Assembly: GCA_964539665.1 (NCBI GenBank) | Contig: CAZIKB010000018.1 | Location: forward strand, 4,049 to 68,048 | Source of the DNA: CAZIKB01 sp964539665 | Lineage (GTDB): Bacteria > Zhuqueibacterota > Zhuqueibacteria > Oceanimicrobiales > Oceanimicrobiaceae | Length of the DNA stretch: 64,000 nucleotides | Direction: 5' to 3' | In this document: positions 54,444-63,948 of the stretch, in pieces | Position numbering within the stretch: position 1 is the first letter of the stretch | Layout of the letters: each line of letters opens with the position of its first letter | Translations under genes and position numbers: made by a program | The notes under the pieces: model-generated | The model's input: the letters and a program-made list of their open reading frames with translations, nothing else | What the model was told of the DNA's origin: nothing | Databases searched by the model: none

Positions 54444-56692
54444 ACTCAAAAAAAGATACAAAAAAACCTTTGATTGAATGCGCAAAAGACGGTCCCTATT
54501 TAGTAAAAAACCTGGAAGATTATGTGAACATTAAGGGCGAAGTCGTTGCATCTAAACCAGTGACGGCCTTCTGTCGTTGTGGTAAGTCAGAAACAAAGCC
54601 CTATTGTGATGGCATGCACTCCCGAATTGGCTTCACCGACGAAAAGAAAGAAGAACGTGTAAAAGACCAAAGAGACACTTATGTCGGCCAAAAGATAACC
54701 ATTCACGATAACCGGGGAATTTGTTCCCATGCCGGATTTTGCACTGACAATCTTCCTTCGGTGTGGCGTATGAGGAGCGAACCGTGGATCGACCCGGATG
54801 GCGCCGAGATCGAAGAAATCATTGCAACCATCAGGAAATGTCCATCTGGTGCGCTCAGCTATACTATTGATAATGTGGAGCATAGAGATCAAGATCGGGA
54901 GCCTAAGTTGAGAATGATTCCTAATGCTCCGTATGCAATTGAGGGAGGAATCGAATTAAAGGATGTGGCATCGTTAGAAGGTTCTTCAGAGGAACATCGT
55001 ACGTTATGTCGATGCGGCCAATCCAAGAACAAACCGTTTTGCGATGGTTCCCATTGGTACGCAAACTTTCGGGATGATAAAAAATTCCGCGTAGCTGTAT
55101 TCAGCGAACTGGAAGACCGAAAACCGGTAGCAGCTCAAGTAGAAGGTGTGGAACTTGTCGTAAACAAACTCGATGACCAGGTTTCTGTGCTGCATGGAAT
55201 TTGTAAACACCAGGGGGCGAAGATGGCTGATGGCTTTGTGGAAGGTGAAAAGCTTGTCTGCGGTTTGCATGGTTGGAGTTATAATTGCCTGTCAGGGCTC
55301 AAGATTGACGACAATAAGGTCGGACTTCAGAGGTTTAATGTCTGGGTTGAAAAAGATGAAGTACTGGTTTCTTTAGATGAAATAAAGGCGTGGAAACAGA
55401 AGGAAGAGGATGACGCTAAAAGCAAGGAACCTACAGAAACGATTTCCACTCCTGATCAGGAGAATCGTGAAGAACCCCACAACGAGTTTATTCGGCACCT
55501 GGCAGAGCATGGCCTGAGCAAAATGGGCGCCCACGGCCCGGTAGCGGCGATGGGCGTGCCTCGATATGAACTGCCAGCCTGGGATGATCTGCAGTTTGTG
55601 ACTGCCCAACTTCACAAATTTCCCCAACTTGAAGATGTTCCTGTGGGGACAGAATTGGTCATTGGCCAAAAAGCCAGGAAACCCCTGCGTCTTGAAATTC
55701 CAATTTTTGTTTCTGATATGAGTTTTGGCGCGCTATCACTTGAGGCCAAAGTCGCACTGGCAAAAGGCGCAGAGATGGCTGGTACCGGAATTTGTTCCGG
55801 CGAAGGCGGCATGCTGCCCGAAGAACAGGCAGAAAATAATCGCTACTTCTATGAGCTGGCTTCTGCCCGGTTTGGTTTTTCTTTTGACCAACTTGACCGA
55901 GTTCAGACTTTCCATTTCAAAGGCGGACAGGGCGCTAAAACAGGTACAGGTGGTCACTTGCCAGGCGAAAAAGTCACTGAGAAAATCGCGAAAGTGCGTG
56001 GGCTCAAACCAGGCCAGGACGCGATTTCACCACCTCGTTTTCCTGATTGGGAAAGGGTTGAGGATTTTAAACGGTTCGCAGATCAGGTTCGTGAAAGAAC
56101 GGGTGGGATTCCTATTGGATTCAAATTGTCAGCTCAACACATAGAGGCCGATATCGATGCTGCTATAGAAGTTGGTGTCGATTATATTATCCTGGATGGT
56201 CGTGGTGGTGGAACTGGGGCAGCTCCTCTACTTTTTCGTAATAACATTTCTGTGCCCACCATGCCTGCTCTGGCTCGTGCCAGAAAACACCTGGATAACA
56301 CTGGGAGTAGCCACATTACATTAATCGTAACGGGTGGGTTGAGAACGCCAGCAGATTTCTCTAAAGCGCTTGCATTAGGGGCTGATGGAATCGCTATCAG
56401 CAATTCTGCGATACAGGCCATTGGATGCCTGGGAACACGCGCCTGCCACACCAACAATTGCCCGGCAGGAATTGCAACTCAGAAGCAACATTTACGAGAA
56501 CGGCTCATCATTGAGGATGCTGCACATGGATTAAAACGATTTTTAGAGGCGTCCGTCCATCTCATGTCTACTCTTGCCCGTGCATGTGGTCACACTCCTT
56601 TGAATCAGTTTTCAGCACGCGACCTCACAACCTGGAAACGGGATGTGGCTTATTTGACGGGAGTGAAGTATGGAGGCGTGGTTTCGTTATGA
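54440..56692 (+). CDS. Glutamate synthase-domain protein with CDGSH, Fer4, CDGSH and Rieske N-terminal modules
   Basis: A 750-residue fusion. In order: a CDGSH Fe-S site (C45, C47, C56, H60), a divergent mono-cluster ferredoxin (C95, C101, C134), a second CDGSH (C190, C192, C201, H205), a Rieske domain (C255, H257, C274, H277), and from about 375 an FMN-binding glutamate-synthase domain. The last contains VSDMSFGALS, GTGICSGEGGMLPEE, FKGGQGAKTGTGG, LDGRGGGTGAAP and TRACHTNNCPAGIATQ. There is no glutaminase domain, so it resembles stand-alone GltS-like oxidoreductases. The Fe-S modules probably feed electrons to FMN. It is coupled to the aminotransferase upstream (ATGA). Confidence 0.85.
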   Translation: MNSKKDTKKPLIECAKDGPYLVKNLEDYVNIKGEVVASKPVTAFCRCGKSETKPYCDGMHSRIGFTDEKKEERVKDQRDTYVGQKITIHDNRGICSHAGFCTDNLPSVWRMRSEPWIDPDGAEIEEIIATIRKCPSGALSYTIDNVEHRDQDREPKLRMIPNAPYAIEGGIELKDVASLEGSSEEHRTLCRCGQSKNKPFCDGSHWYANFRDDKKFRVAVFSELEDRKPVAAQVEGVELVVNKLDDQVSVLHGICKHQGAKMADGFVEGEKLVCGLHGWSYNCLSGLKIDDNKVGLQRFNVWVEKDEVLVSLDEIKAWKQKEEDDAKSKEPTETISTPDQENREEPHNEFIRHLAEHGLSKMGAHGPVAAMGVPRYELPAWDDLQFVTAQLHKFPQLEDVPVGTELVIGQKARKPLRLEIPIFVSDMSFGALSLEAKVALAKGAEMAGTGICSGEGGMLPEEQAENNRYFYELASARFGFSFDQLDRVQTFHFKGGQGAKTGTGGHLPGEKVTEKIAKVRGLKPGQDAISPPRFPDWERVEDFKRFADQVRERTGGIPIGFKLSAQHIEADIDAAIEVGVDYIILDGRGGGTGAAPLLFRNNISVPTMPALARARKHLDNTGSSHITLIVTGGLRTPADFSKALALGADGIAISNSAIQAIGCLGTRACHTNNCPAGIATQKQHLRERLIIEDAAHGLKRFLEASVHLMSTLARACGHTPLNQFSARDLTTWKRDVAYLTGVKYGGVVSL

Positions 56693-56757
56693 AATAATTG
56701 TAGTTGGATTTAATTGAGATGTGCTACTCAACCTTTCAAAGGTTCATTGCAGTTTTG

Positions 56758-56815
56758 GGTGTTCAAGCTTTAGCTTGTTTGTCGTGCTCAGTTCTCAAGC
56801 TGAAGCTTGAACACC
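56758..56815. repeat. Long near-perfect hairpin repeat
   Basis: GGTGTTCAAGCTTTAGCTTG (56758-56777) is the inverse of CAAGCTGAAGCTTGAACACC (56796-56815) at 19 of 20 positions, with an 18-base loop. No T run follows, so it is not a typical terminator. It looks like a dispersed palindromic repeat between two genes. Confidence 0.75.
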
Positions 56816-56904
56816 GGATAAACGTTTCTTTCGAATAAAACAACCGCGTGGGTTGTGATAGCATTTCGGTAAAAAAATCACTCGACTTAGTTGAAAGGAA
56901 AATA

Positions 56905-57246
56905 ATGGCTAAAAAATATATTCGTGTAATTCATCGTCCCAGTGGTCTCAAACTGGCCGAAGGTCCACTCGGTTGGAACATTACCCCTTTTGAGGGCAAT
57001 CTCTACATCCGGCGGAAATTCCTGCTGACTGATAAATTCAAACCGAACTTCATACCTGGATTATGTCCTTACAAATTTCTCTATGTCTGGCTGGATTTGA
57101 AATTAGAGGATGGCGCTAAAGTACGTAACCTTGGTTGGATGTATTGGTTACCCAACCCGCTTTTCCCGTTTATTTGGTACCGTGTTGGATTGCCGCGAGA
57201 GCATCCCGATCTTGTAGTTGAAGAATTCGAAGAATTCCCCAAATAA
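56905..57246 (+). CDS. Small conserved protein, DUF427-like
   Basis: A 113-residue soluble protein. The pattern FEGNLYIRRKFLL, a central GLCPYKFLYVWLDLKLEDG and the closing acidic stretch resemble the DUF427 family (small beta-barrel proteins with a conserved CPYK). That match is from memory and moderate. GAAAGGAAAA precedes the ATG at 56905; an earlier in-frame codon at 56848 would add 19 unlikely residues. It stands between two non-coding stretches and so is probably transcribed alone. Function unknown. Confidence 0.65.
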   Translation: MAKKYIRVIHRPSGLKLAEGPLGWNITPFEGNLYIRRKFLLTDKFKPNFIPGLCPYKFLYVWLDLKLEDGAKVRNLGWMYWLPNPLFPFIWYRVGLPREHPDLVVEEFEEFPK

Positions 57247-57506
57247 GTACATTGCGAACAGAATGAAGGATGTTTATCTGGTTCTTTGGTCAGGTTTCTC
57301 GTTGCTGCGCTCCACGCAATGACATGTCGAAGCTGTCAGGCCTTTTCTTTCAAATATTAAAATATAAAATTATTTACAATATTTGTTAGTTTCATTCTTG
57401 ATTATTAAATTAAATATTAATTTATTTAATGGTTGTTAGTGGATAATTGAATTAAATTTAAATTTTTTACAGGACGTTCTTTTGAGATACCCAAAGGAGG
57501 TATTAG

Positions 57507-59537
57507 GTGATTAAAAATTTTGATTCCTCGAAAGTTGACCAATTATGCATCAATACAATTCGTACCCTGTCGATGGACGCCATTCAGAAGGCCAATTCAG
57601 GTCACCCAGGCGCGCCAATGGGTTTAGCGCCGGCTGCTTATACCTTGTGGGCAAAAGTAATGCGTTACAATCCGCGCAATCCTGAATGGTTTGACCGCGA
57701 CCGCTTTGTTCTTTCAAATGGTCATGCTTCCATGTTGTTGTATTCCATGTTGTATTTGACCGGATTTGAGCTATCTTTAGATGAGATTAAAAATTTCCGC
57801 CAGTGGGGCAGTCGGACTCCCGGTCATCCCGAAAGTCACCTGACGCCCGGAGTGGAGACCACCACCGGTCCGCTGGGGCAGGGATTAATGAACGCAGTTG
57901 GCATGGCCATGGCAGAAGCTCACCTGGCAGCAGTGTTTAATCGCACGGGTCATGAAATTGTCGATCACTACACCTACGCTTTCTGCGGCGATGGTGATTT
58001 TATGGAAGGAGCTTCGCATGAAGCTGCATCAATTGCAGGCCATTTGGGTCTCGGGAAATTGATTTTCCTTTATGATGACAACCACATTAGTATTGAAGGG
58101 GACACAAATATAACCTACTCCGATGACGTCAAACAACGGTTTGAAGCATATCACTGGCATGTTCAGGATATCGGCGAAAAAGCAAATAACGTAGATGCCA
58201 TTTCAGATGCATTTCTGAATGCCAGGCAGGAAAAGGAGCGTCCTTCGTTGATTATTGTCCGAACACATATTGGCTACGGCTCTCCGAATTTTCAGGATAC
58301 GCCTGATGCACACGGCTCGCCTCTGGGAGAAGATGAGATCGTTCTCACGAAAAAAGCTTATGGCTGGCCTGAAGATGAAAAATTTCTGATATCAGAAAAT
58401 GTACTTAATAACATGCGTCAGGCAGTGCACAGAGGACAAACCGCTGAAACAGAATGGCGGGATAAATTTTCAGAATATAGAAAAGCTTATCCGGACTTAG
58501 CTGAAAAATTTGAGGCTGCTTTAATAAATGAACTTGCAGATGGCTGGGAACAGGCGCTTCCTGACTTTGAACCTGGTGATGGCGCGATTGCCACCCGAAC
58601 TGCTTCCGGGAAAGTAATCAATGCCATTGCCGACAAACTGCCCTGTTTGATAGGCGGCAGCGCTGATCTGGCGCCTTCCACGAATACATTGATCAAAAGC
58701 TCTGATTATTTTTCAAAAGAGAATTACACACATCGCAACCTGGCCTGGGGTGTTCGCGAGCATGCCATGTGTGCCTGTTCTTCTGGAATGGCGCTGCATG
58801 GCGGAGTTCTTCCGTTTGCTGCCACGTTTTTTGTTTTTACCGACTATGCCCGCCCGGCAATTCGGTTAGCTGCTCTTATGAACCTGCCGGTCATTTATAT
58901 TATGACGCATGATTCCATTGGACTCGGTGAGGATGGCCCCACACATCAGCCAATTGAACAGCTTGCCTCGCTTCGGGTAATACCGAACCTGCATATAATC
59001 CGACCTGCGGATGCTAACGAAGTGGTTTATGCCTGGCAGGCGGCGCTCATGCGTAAAGATGGTCCAACCATGTTGGTTTTAACAAGGCAAAAGCTTCCGG
59101 TAATTGATCGCAATAAGTTTGGCAATGCAAAAGGTGTTTTGAAGGGAGCCTACATCTTATCCAGAGAAAAGGGCCAGACACCGGATGCCTTACTTCTCGC
59201 AACCGGATCAGAAGTACAGCTTATTCTTGACGCCCAGGAAAAACTCTCCGCGGAAGGAATTGATGCCCGGGTGGTGAGCATGCCGTGTTTGGAGCTTTTT
59301 CGAAAACAGCCCAAAAGTTATCAGGAGGAAATTTTACCGCCTGATGTTAAAGCACGCCTCGCAGTTGAAGCAGGAAGCCATCTGGGGTGGCGAGATTGGG
59401 TTGGTGACTCCGGCGATATCATTGGGATAAGCAAATTCGGGGCAAGTGCACCGTATCAGGAGATTTTCCAACAGTATGGATTTACTGTTGAAAATGTTGT
59501 AAATAAAGTAAAAAAACTGTCAGGTAAGGAGAAATAG
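57507..59537 (+). CDS. tkt: Transketolase
   Basis: A 676-residue transketolase of usual length. It has the N-terminal [11 protein letters not shown], the ThDP site [20 protein letters not shown] with the Asn in [18 protein letters not shown] with the catalytic Glu, and [14 protein letters not shown] of the pyrimidine domain. It moves two-carbon units between pentose-phosphate pathway sugars. GTG start after AAAGGAGG (57493-57500). It is the first gene of a four-gene operon and is followed by the isomerase gene after five bases. The 260-base upstream spacer contains only a worn TTTCTCGTTGCTGCGCTCC-type repeat. Confidence 0.95.
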   Translation: MIKNFDSSKVDQLCINTIRTLSMDAIQKANSGHPGAPMGLAPAAYTLWAKVMRYNPRNPEWFDRDRFVLSNGHASMLLYSMLYLTGFELSLDEIKNFRQWGSRTPGHPESHLTPGVETTTGPLGQGLMNAVGMAMAEAHLAAVFNRTGHEIVDHYTYAFCGDGDFMEGASHEAASIAGHLGLGKLIFLYDDNHISIEGDTNITYSDDVKQRFEAYHWHVQDIGEKANNVDAISDAFLNARQEKERPSLIIVRTHIGYGSPNFQDTPDAHGSPLGEDEIVLTKKAYGWPEDEKFLISENVLNNMRQAVHRGQTAETEWRDKFSEYRKAYPDLAEKFEAALINELADGWEQALPDFEPGDGAIATRTASGKVINAIADKLPCLIGGSADLAPSTNTLIKSSDYFSKENYTHRNLAWGVREHAMCACSSGMALHGGVLPFAATFFVFTDYARPAIRLAALMNLPVIYIMTHDSIGLGEDGPTHQPIEQLASLRVIPNLHIIRPADANEVVYAWQAALMRKDGPTMLVLTRQKLPVIDRNKFGNAKGVLKGAYILSREKGQTPDALLLATGSEVQLILDAQEKLSAEGIDARVVSMPCLELFRKQPKSYQEEILPPDVKARLAVEAGSHLGWRDWVGDSGDIIGISKFGASAPYQEIFQQYGFTVENVVNKVKKLSGKEK

Positions 59538-59542
59538 TAGTT

Positions 59543-61294
59543 ATGTCAGGAAAATCTGAAAACTCACTCTTGAGTAACCAGAGTTTTAAAGTTAGTCTAA
59601 ATGACTTGCACAGCAAAGTAGAATCCGTTTTGAAGGCTTTGCGTGACCAATCGATTATTGCCAGAATATGGTCGCATGATCATTCGGTCTGGAAGCCCGA
59701 TCCCACAGAAATCACCAATCGTCTCGGCTGGCTGCACAGCCCGGATGTAATGCGTGAAAATATTCCTGAAATAATTTCTCTGGTAGAGGCCGTTAAAGCG
59801 GATGGCTACACGCATGCCCTGTTGCTGGGCATGGGCGGCTCAAGTCTGGCTCCTGAAGTATTTCGATTTACTTACGGCGTAAAACCAGGCTTCCTCGATT
59901 TGGCAGTTTCGGACAGCACGGATCCCGGGGCTGTTCTGGAATACGCCAACCAACTCGATCCCGCTAAAACACTTTTTATTGTTTCGACCAAATCCGGTGG
60001 TACAGTGGAGACGCTTTCATTTTTTAAATATTTTTATAATCTTGTATCGAATTCTGTCGGTCGTAATCATGCAGGGGAACATTTTATTGCCATTACGGAC
60101 CCGGGCAGCAGCCTTGAAAAAATGGCCGGTGATTTGGAATTCCGTAAAATTTTTCTAAATGATCCAGATATCGGCGGTCGCTATTCGGTGCTATCTTATT
60201 TTGGACTGGTACCGGCTGCCCTTGTTGGTGTGGATTTACGTACATTGCTTGACCGAGCAGGCAGAATGGCAAACAATTGCAGTGTTGATAACTGCCCGGT
60301 TGCAGGGGATAACACCGGAGTCTGGTTGGGTGCAATTATGGGAGTGTTGGCTGAAGCTGGTCGCGATAAAGTAACTCTCGTCGCTTCCCCTGCTTTTGCC
60401 AGCTTTGGCGCCTGGGCCGAACAGCTCATAGCTGAAAGTACAGGCAAGGAAGGAAAAGGCATTTTTCCCGTGGATGGTGAGGAGCTGGGTACTCCAGAAG
60501 TGTATGGCAACGATCGCCTTTTTGTCTATTTGAGTTTGAATGACGATAACACTTACGATGAAAAAGTAAAGGTTTTGCAGCAGGCCGGGCATCCGGTTGT
60601 ACTGATTAACCTGCGAGATCTGTATGATCTGGGAGGTGAGTTTTTCCGATGGGAGATGGCTACAATTGTAGCCGGACATCTTCTGAGAATTAATCCTTTC
60701 GATCAACCCGATGTGGAATCAGCTAAAGTAGTAGCCCGTGCGATGGTTGCTGCTTATCAAGAGGAAGGAAAGTTACCCAAACTATCTTCTTCATTTCAGG
60801 AAAATGGCATTAATGTTTACACAGATATTTCTGCATCAAGCTTAGAAGATGTTTTAAACAATTTCTTGAATCAGACTGAGACCGGCGGTAAAGATGGAGA
60901 CAGAAGAAGTTATATTGCTATTCAGGCCTACGTACGCCCGACTCATGAAACAGATACTGCGCTTGATGATTTGCGAGTTCGATTACGGGATAAATTTAAG
61001 TTGGCCACCACAGTTGGCTATGGGCCGCGATTTTTACATTCCACCGGCCAGCTCCATAAAGGCGACGCTGGGCACGGACTGTTCATCCAGATTACCTCCG
61101 ATTCAACTGAAGATGTTGGTATCCCTGACGAAGTGGGCAGTGCGAATTTTTCTATTACATTTGGCGTTCTCAAAATGACACAGGCCCTCGGCGATCGGCA
61201 GGCGCTTGTGGACACTGGTCGAAAAGTAATCCGTTTTCATTTAGCGACAGACGTGTTGGGTGGGCTTAAGCAATTAGAACAAGCACTACAATAG
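59543..61294 (+). CDS. pgi: Glucose-6-phosphate isomerase (type found fused to transaldolase)
   Basis: A 583-residue isomerase with the sugar-phosphate SIS motifs LGMGGSSLAPEVF, SDSTDPGAVLEYANQL, STKSGGTVETLSFFKYF and SVLSYFGLVPAAL. The sequence resembles the isomerase half of the known transaldolase-glucose-6-phosphate isomerase fusions rather than classical PGI, but no transaldolase domain is attached. The gene starts five bases after tkt and ends 13 bases before the lactonase. Together these link glucose 6-phosphate to both glycolysis and the pentose-phosphate route. Confidence 0.85.
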   Translation: MSGKSENSLLSNQSFKVSLNDLHSKVESVLKALRDQSIIARIWSHDHSVWKPDPTEITNRLGWLHSPDVMRENIPEIISLVEAVKADGYTHALLLGMGGSSLAPEVFRFTYGVKPGFLDLAVSDSTDPGAVLEYANQLDPAKTLFIVSTKSGGTVETLSFFKYFYNLVSNSVGRNHAGEHFIAITDPGSSLEKMAGDLEFRKIFLNDPDIGGRYSVLSYFGLVPAALVGVDLRTLLDRAGRMANNCSVDNCPVAGDNTGVWLGAIMGVLAEAGRDKVTLVASPAFASFGAWAEQLIAESTGKEGKGIFPVDGEELGTPEVYGNDRLFVYLSLNDDNTYDEKVKVLQQAGHPVVLINLRDLYDLGGEFFRWEMATIVAGHLLRINPFDQPDVESAKVVARAMVAAYQEEGKLPKLSSSFQENGINVYTDISASSLEDVLNNFLNQTETGGKDGDRRSYIAIQAYVRPTHETDTALDDLRVRLRDKFKLATTVGYGPRFLHSTGQLHKGDAGHGLFIQITSDSTEDVGIPDEVGSANFSITFGVLKMTQALGDRQALVDTGRKVIRFHLATDVLGGLKQLEQALQ

Positions 61295-61307
61295 TTTAAG
61301 TAATTGA

Positions 61308-62036
61308 ATGGAAGAGATAATAAACATTTACCCGTCCAAATCAGACATGGTGACAATGGTTGGTGAGAGAATCATTGAGATCATAAATCTCACAATTCAA
61401 AAAAGAGGTAGGTGTACTGTTGCATTAACAGGCGGTAAAACACCGCGCGATGTCTATTCTTTGTTGGGAGATGAATTCAATCGTGACCGAGTAGTCGACT
61501 GGCAGCGAGTACAGCTCTTTTGGGGAGATGAACGGATTGTACCGCCTGAGCATCAAGATAGTAATTATCGAATGGCTAAGCTCACATTACTTGATCACAT
61601 AGAAATTCCTGCTGAAAATGTTCATAGAATGCATGGAGAGATTCCCCCGGAAAAGGCTGCTGCTGAATACGACAATATTTTGAATGAGAAATTCAAGGAA
61701 AATCCGCCCGTCTTTGATTTGATACTGCTTGGATTAGGAGAGGATGGGCACATCGCATCTTTGTTCCCTGGCACGGATGCTCTGGAGGAAAAGGAAAAAT
61801 ATGCAGTACCTTTGTTTGTTGCCAAACTCAATACCTGGCGAATCACTTTAACTTTACCTGTACTGAACGCGGCTAAAAATGTTATATTTATTGTGTCTGG
61901 AAAACTAAAAGTTAAAATTGTCCAGCGGATAGTGAATGCAAAACAGCCTGATAAAGAACTTCCTGCCACTATGATTCAACCAAAAAATGGCAGCCTTGAA
62001 TGGATGCTGGATTCGGAGGCGGCAGCATTGTTATAA
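61308..62036 (+). CDS. pgl: 6-phosphogluconolactonase (DevB type)
   Basis: A 242-residue lactonase. Family motifs are VALTGGKTPRDVYSLLG, VQLFWGDERIVPPEHQDSN, the active-site DLILLGLGEDGHIASLFPG with its catalytic His, and a C-terminal NAAKNVIFIVSG stretch. It hydrolyses 6-phosphogluconolactone made by the next gene's product. The start is ATG 61308. Spacing to both neighbours is 13-24 bases, consistent with a single operon tkt-pgi-pgl-zwf. Confidence 0.92.
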   Translation: MEEIINIYPSKSDMVTMVGERIIEIINLTIQKRGRCTVALTGGKTPRDVYSLLGDEFNRDRVVDWQRVQLFWGDERIVPPEHQDSNYRMAKLTLLDHIEIPAENVHRMHGEIPPEKAAAEYDNILNEKFKENPPVFDLILLGLGEDGHIASLFPGTDALEEKEKYAVPLFVAKLNTWRITLTLPVLNAAKNVIFIVSGKLKVKIVQRIVNAKQPDKELPATMIQPKNGSLEWMLDSEAAALL

Positions 62037-62060
62037 ACCTGGATATAGAAGGAAAGTATT

Positions 62061-63590
62061 ATGAAAAAATCCGCTCCAACTACTATCGTCATATTTGGCG
62101 CATCGGGTGATTTAACTAAACGCAAACTCATTCCAGCATTGTTCCAACTGGCGCTTGAAAAGCTGCTGCCTGAGACTACTAGAATTGTCGGATTTGCCCG
62201 AAAGGAAAAGTCTCACGAACAGTTTCGCGCTGAAATGAACGACGCCCTTCTTGAATTTGCTCGTTCCAGACCTGCCAAAAATTCAAGGGAATTGCAGGAA
62301 TTTATCAGCCGTCTGTATTATTATTCAGGAAACTATGATAATGCAGAAGACTATGCAAGAATTAAAAAGTTGCTCAATAATTTTGACAAAGAGGCTGGAA
62401 TAAAGCCCGGTTGCAGTAATCGTCTGTTTTATCTTTCAACCCCGCCGGGTGTTTTTTATAATATCATTAGAATGCTTGGTGAAGCTCAACTTTTTACCGA
62501 TCCTAATAATGAAAAATGTTGGACCCGTGTCATCATAGAAAAACCATTTGGCCATGATCTTGAATCTGCCCGCACCTTAAACAAACAAATTCTATCGATA
62601 ATTGATGAAAGACAGGTTTATCGCATCGACCATTATCTTGGTAAAGAAACCGTGCAAAATATTATGGCCTTTCGTTTTGGCAACAGTATTTTTGAACCAC
62701 TCTGGAATCGCCGTTACATTGATCACGTGCAAATTACTGTAGCAGAAGATGTGAGTGTGGAGGGCCGTGGGGGATATTACGATCATTCTGGTGCTTTGCG
62801 TGATATGGTGCAAAACCACATGCTGCAGTTATTGGCGTTGGTTGCCATGGAACCGCCTGCTTCCTTTGCTCCCAATGCCGTGCGCAATGAAAAAGTAAAA
62901 GTGCTCTGCGCGTTAAGACCAATTAAAGCAGAAGAAGTTGGCCGCCTCACTCTACGCGGACAATATACAACTGGAACCATCGATGGGCGGCTCATTTCTG
63001 ATTATTTGAGTGAGTCAGGCGTGAATCCAAAATCAACAACCGAGACCTTTGCTGCGCTGAAACTGCACGTGGACAATTGGCGCTGGGCAGGAGTACCCTT
63101 CTATCTCAGAACCGCTAAAGCCTTACCTGAACGGATTACTGAAATTTCGATTGAATTCAAACAACCGCCTTTAGCGCTTTTTAGCCATGCTGAACATGAG
63201 GAGCATAAAGCAGGGGATCGAATGCAGCCCAATAGGCTTTCCCTGCGTGTTCAACCGAATGAGGGCATCCGCTTGACTTTTGGCTTGAAAAAACCAGGTC
63301 CACGTATGATTTTGCAACCCACAGATATGGAGTTTAATTATCGTAATGTATTTGATGCCGAGCCACCGGAAGCCTATGAACGATTGATTTTGGATGCCAT
63401 TTCCGGAGACAGCACTCTTTTTATCCGGCATGACGAGGTTGAGGCAGCCTGGTGTGTTGTCGATGGTGTTCTTAAAGGCTGGTCAGGTGAAGTGTCACCA
63501 CACATTCATCCATACCGGGCAGGAAGCCGGGGGCCAAACGCAGCCGATGAGTTTATTGCTAAAGATGCAAGAATGTGGACCAGGCTTTAA
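62061..63590 (+). CDS. zwf: Glucose-6-phosphate 1-dehydrogenase
   Basis: A 509-residue dehydrogenase of usual length. The N-terminal NADP motif is VIFGASGDLTKRKLIPAL. The substrate motif RIDHYLGKETVQNI has the catalytic His and Lys, and the family EKPFGHD motif (VIIEKPFGHDLESA) is present. It performs the first committed step of the oxidative pentose-phosphate pathway and makes NADPH. RBS GAAGGAAAG precedes the ATG. It is the last gene of the operon. The next unit has its own promoter about 60 bases on. Confidence 0.95.
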   Translation: MKKSAPTTIVIFGASGDLTKRKLIPALFQLALEKLLPETTRIVGFARKEKSHEQFRAEMNDALLEFARSRPAKNSRELQEFISRLYYYSGNYDNAEDYARIKKLLNNFDKEAGIKPGCSNRLFYLSTPPGVFYNIIRMLGEAQLFTDPNNEKCWTRVIIEKPFGHDLESARTLNKQILSIIDERQVYRIDHYLGKETVQNIMAFRFGNSIFEPLWNRRYIDHVQITVAEDVSVEGRGGYYDHSGALRDMVQNHMLQLLALVAMEPPASFAPNAVRNEKVKVLCALRPIKAEEVGRLTLRGQYTTGTIDGRLISDYLSESGVNPKSTTETFAALKLHVDNWRWAGVPFYLRTAKALPERITEISIEFKQPPLALFSHAEHEEHKAGDRMQPNRLSLRVQPNEGIRLTFGLKKPGPRMILQPTDMEFNYRNVFDAEPPEAYERLILDAISGDSTLFIRHDEVEAAWCVVDGVLKGWSGEVSPHIHPYRAGSRGPNAADEFIAKDARMWTRL

Positions 63591-63648
63591 TAGAAATGTC
63601 AGAGAAAAATACTGGCAATAATAAGAATGAAATTTGATTTAAAATTTG

Positions 63649-63677
63649 TTGACATTAATAAAATAGTTTTGTAATAT
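63649..63677 (+). promoter_or_regulatory. Sigma-70-type promoter for the leader/attenuator unit
   Basis: TTGACA (63649-63654) and TAATAT (63672-63677) are separated by 17 bases. The -35 is a perfect match and the -10 is 4 of 6; an overlapping TATAAC begins at 63675. It lies after zwf and just ahead of a short leader reading frame. It would drive the regulated gene at 63949. Confidence 0.7.
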
Positions 63678-63703
63678 AACCGTATTATAACAAAGGTTTA
63701 AAA

Positions 63704-63769
63704 GTGAATACAAATCTCAATACATACTGCGTTTATTATTATTATTTATGGTCCCAACGAGGGTCTTAG
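63704..63769 (+). CDS. Attenuator leader peptide with a Tyr4 run
   Basis: A 21-codon reading frame with GTG start and AAAGG at 63692-63696. It encodes a peptide containing CVYYYYLW: four consecutive Tyr codons at 63734-63745 and a Trp codon at 63749-63751. The stop is TAG at 63767-63769. It sits between a good promoter and a terminator, exactly where amino-acid-biosynthesis leaders are found. The Tyr run makes it a candidate sensor of charged tRNA-Tyr. Confidence 0.7.
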   Translation: MNTNLNTYCVYYYYLWSQRGS

Positions 63770-63845
63770 CGGGTATGCATTGAAATAAACATACAAAAAT
63801 TTATTTAAACCCCAAAGGCCCCGAAAAATTCGGGGCTTTTTTTTT
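63761..63845 (+). terminator. Terminator with competing antiterminator (transcription attenuator)
   Basis: The terminator stem is GCCCCGAA (63818-63825) with TTCGGGGC (63829-63836), then nine T to 63845. GGGTCTT (63761-63767) can instead pair with AAGGCCC (63815-63821), which uses up part of the terminator's left arm. GGGTCTT overlaps the leader stop codon, so a ribosome reaching the stop would mask it and let the terminator form. A ribosome stalled at the Tyr codons would leave it free. Confidence 0.75.
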
Positions 63846-63948
63846 GTGGTTATGTCTATAACAAATTGAAATAAAACCTAACGACTAATCAACAAGCAAT
63901 GCGGATTAAACAGTTTGATGAATATAACTTTTCTTAAAAGGTAGAATT

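Noticed and set aside
55725..56144. 139-codon forward frame inside the glutamate-synthase-like gene
   Set aside because: Out-of-frame shadow of the conserved FMN-binding region; no ribosome-binding site.
60236..60706. Long reverse-strand open frame (156 codons) within pgi
   Set aside because: It lies opposite conserved isomerase motifs, and its translation resembles no protein family; it is an antisense shadow.
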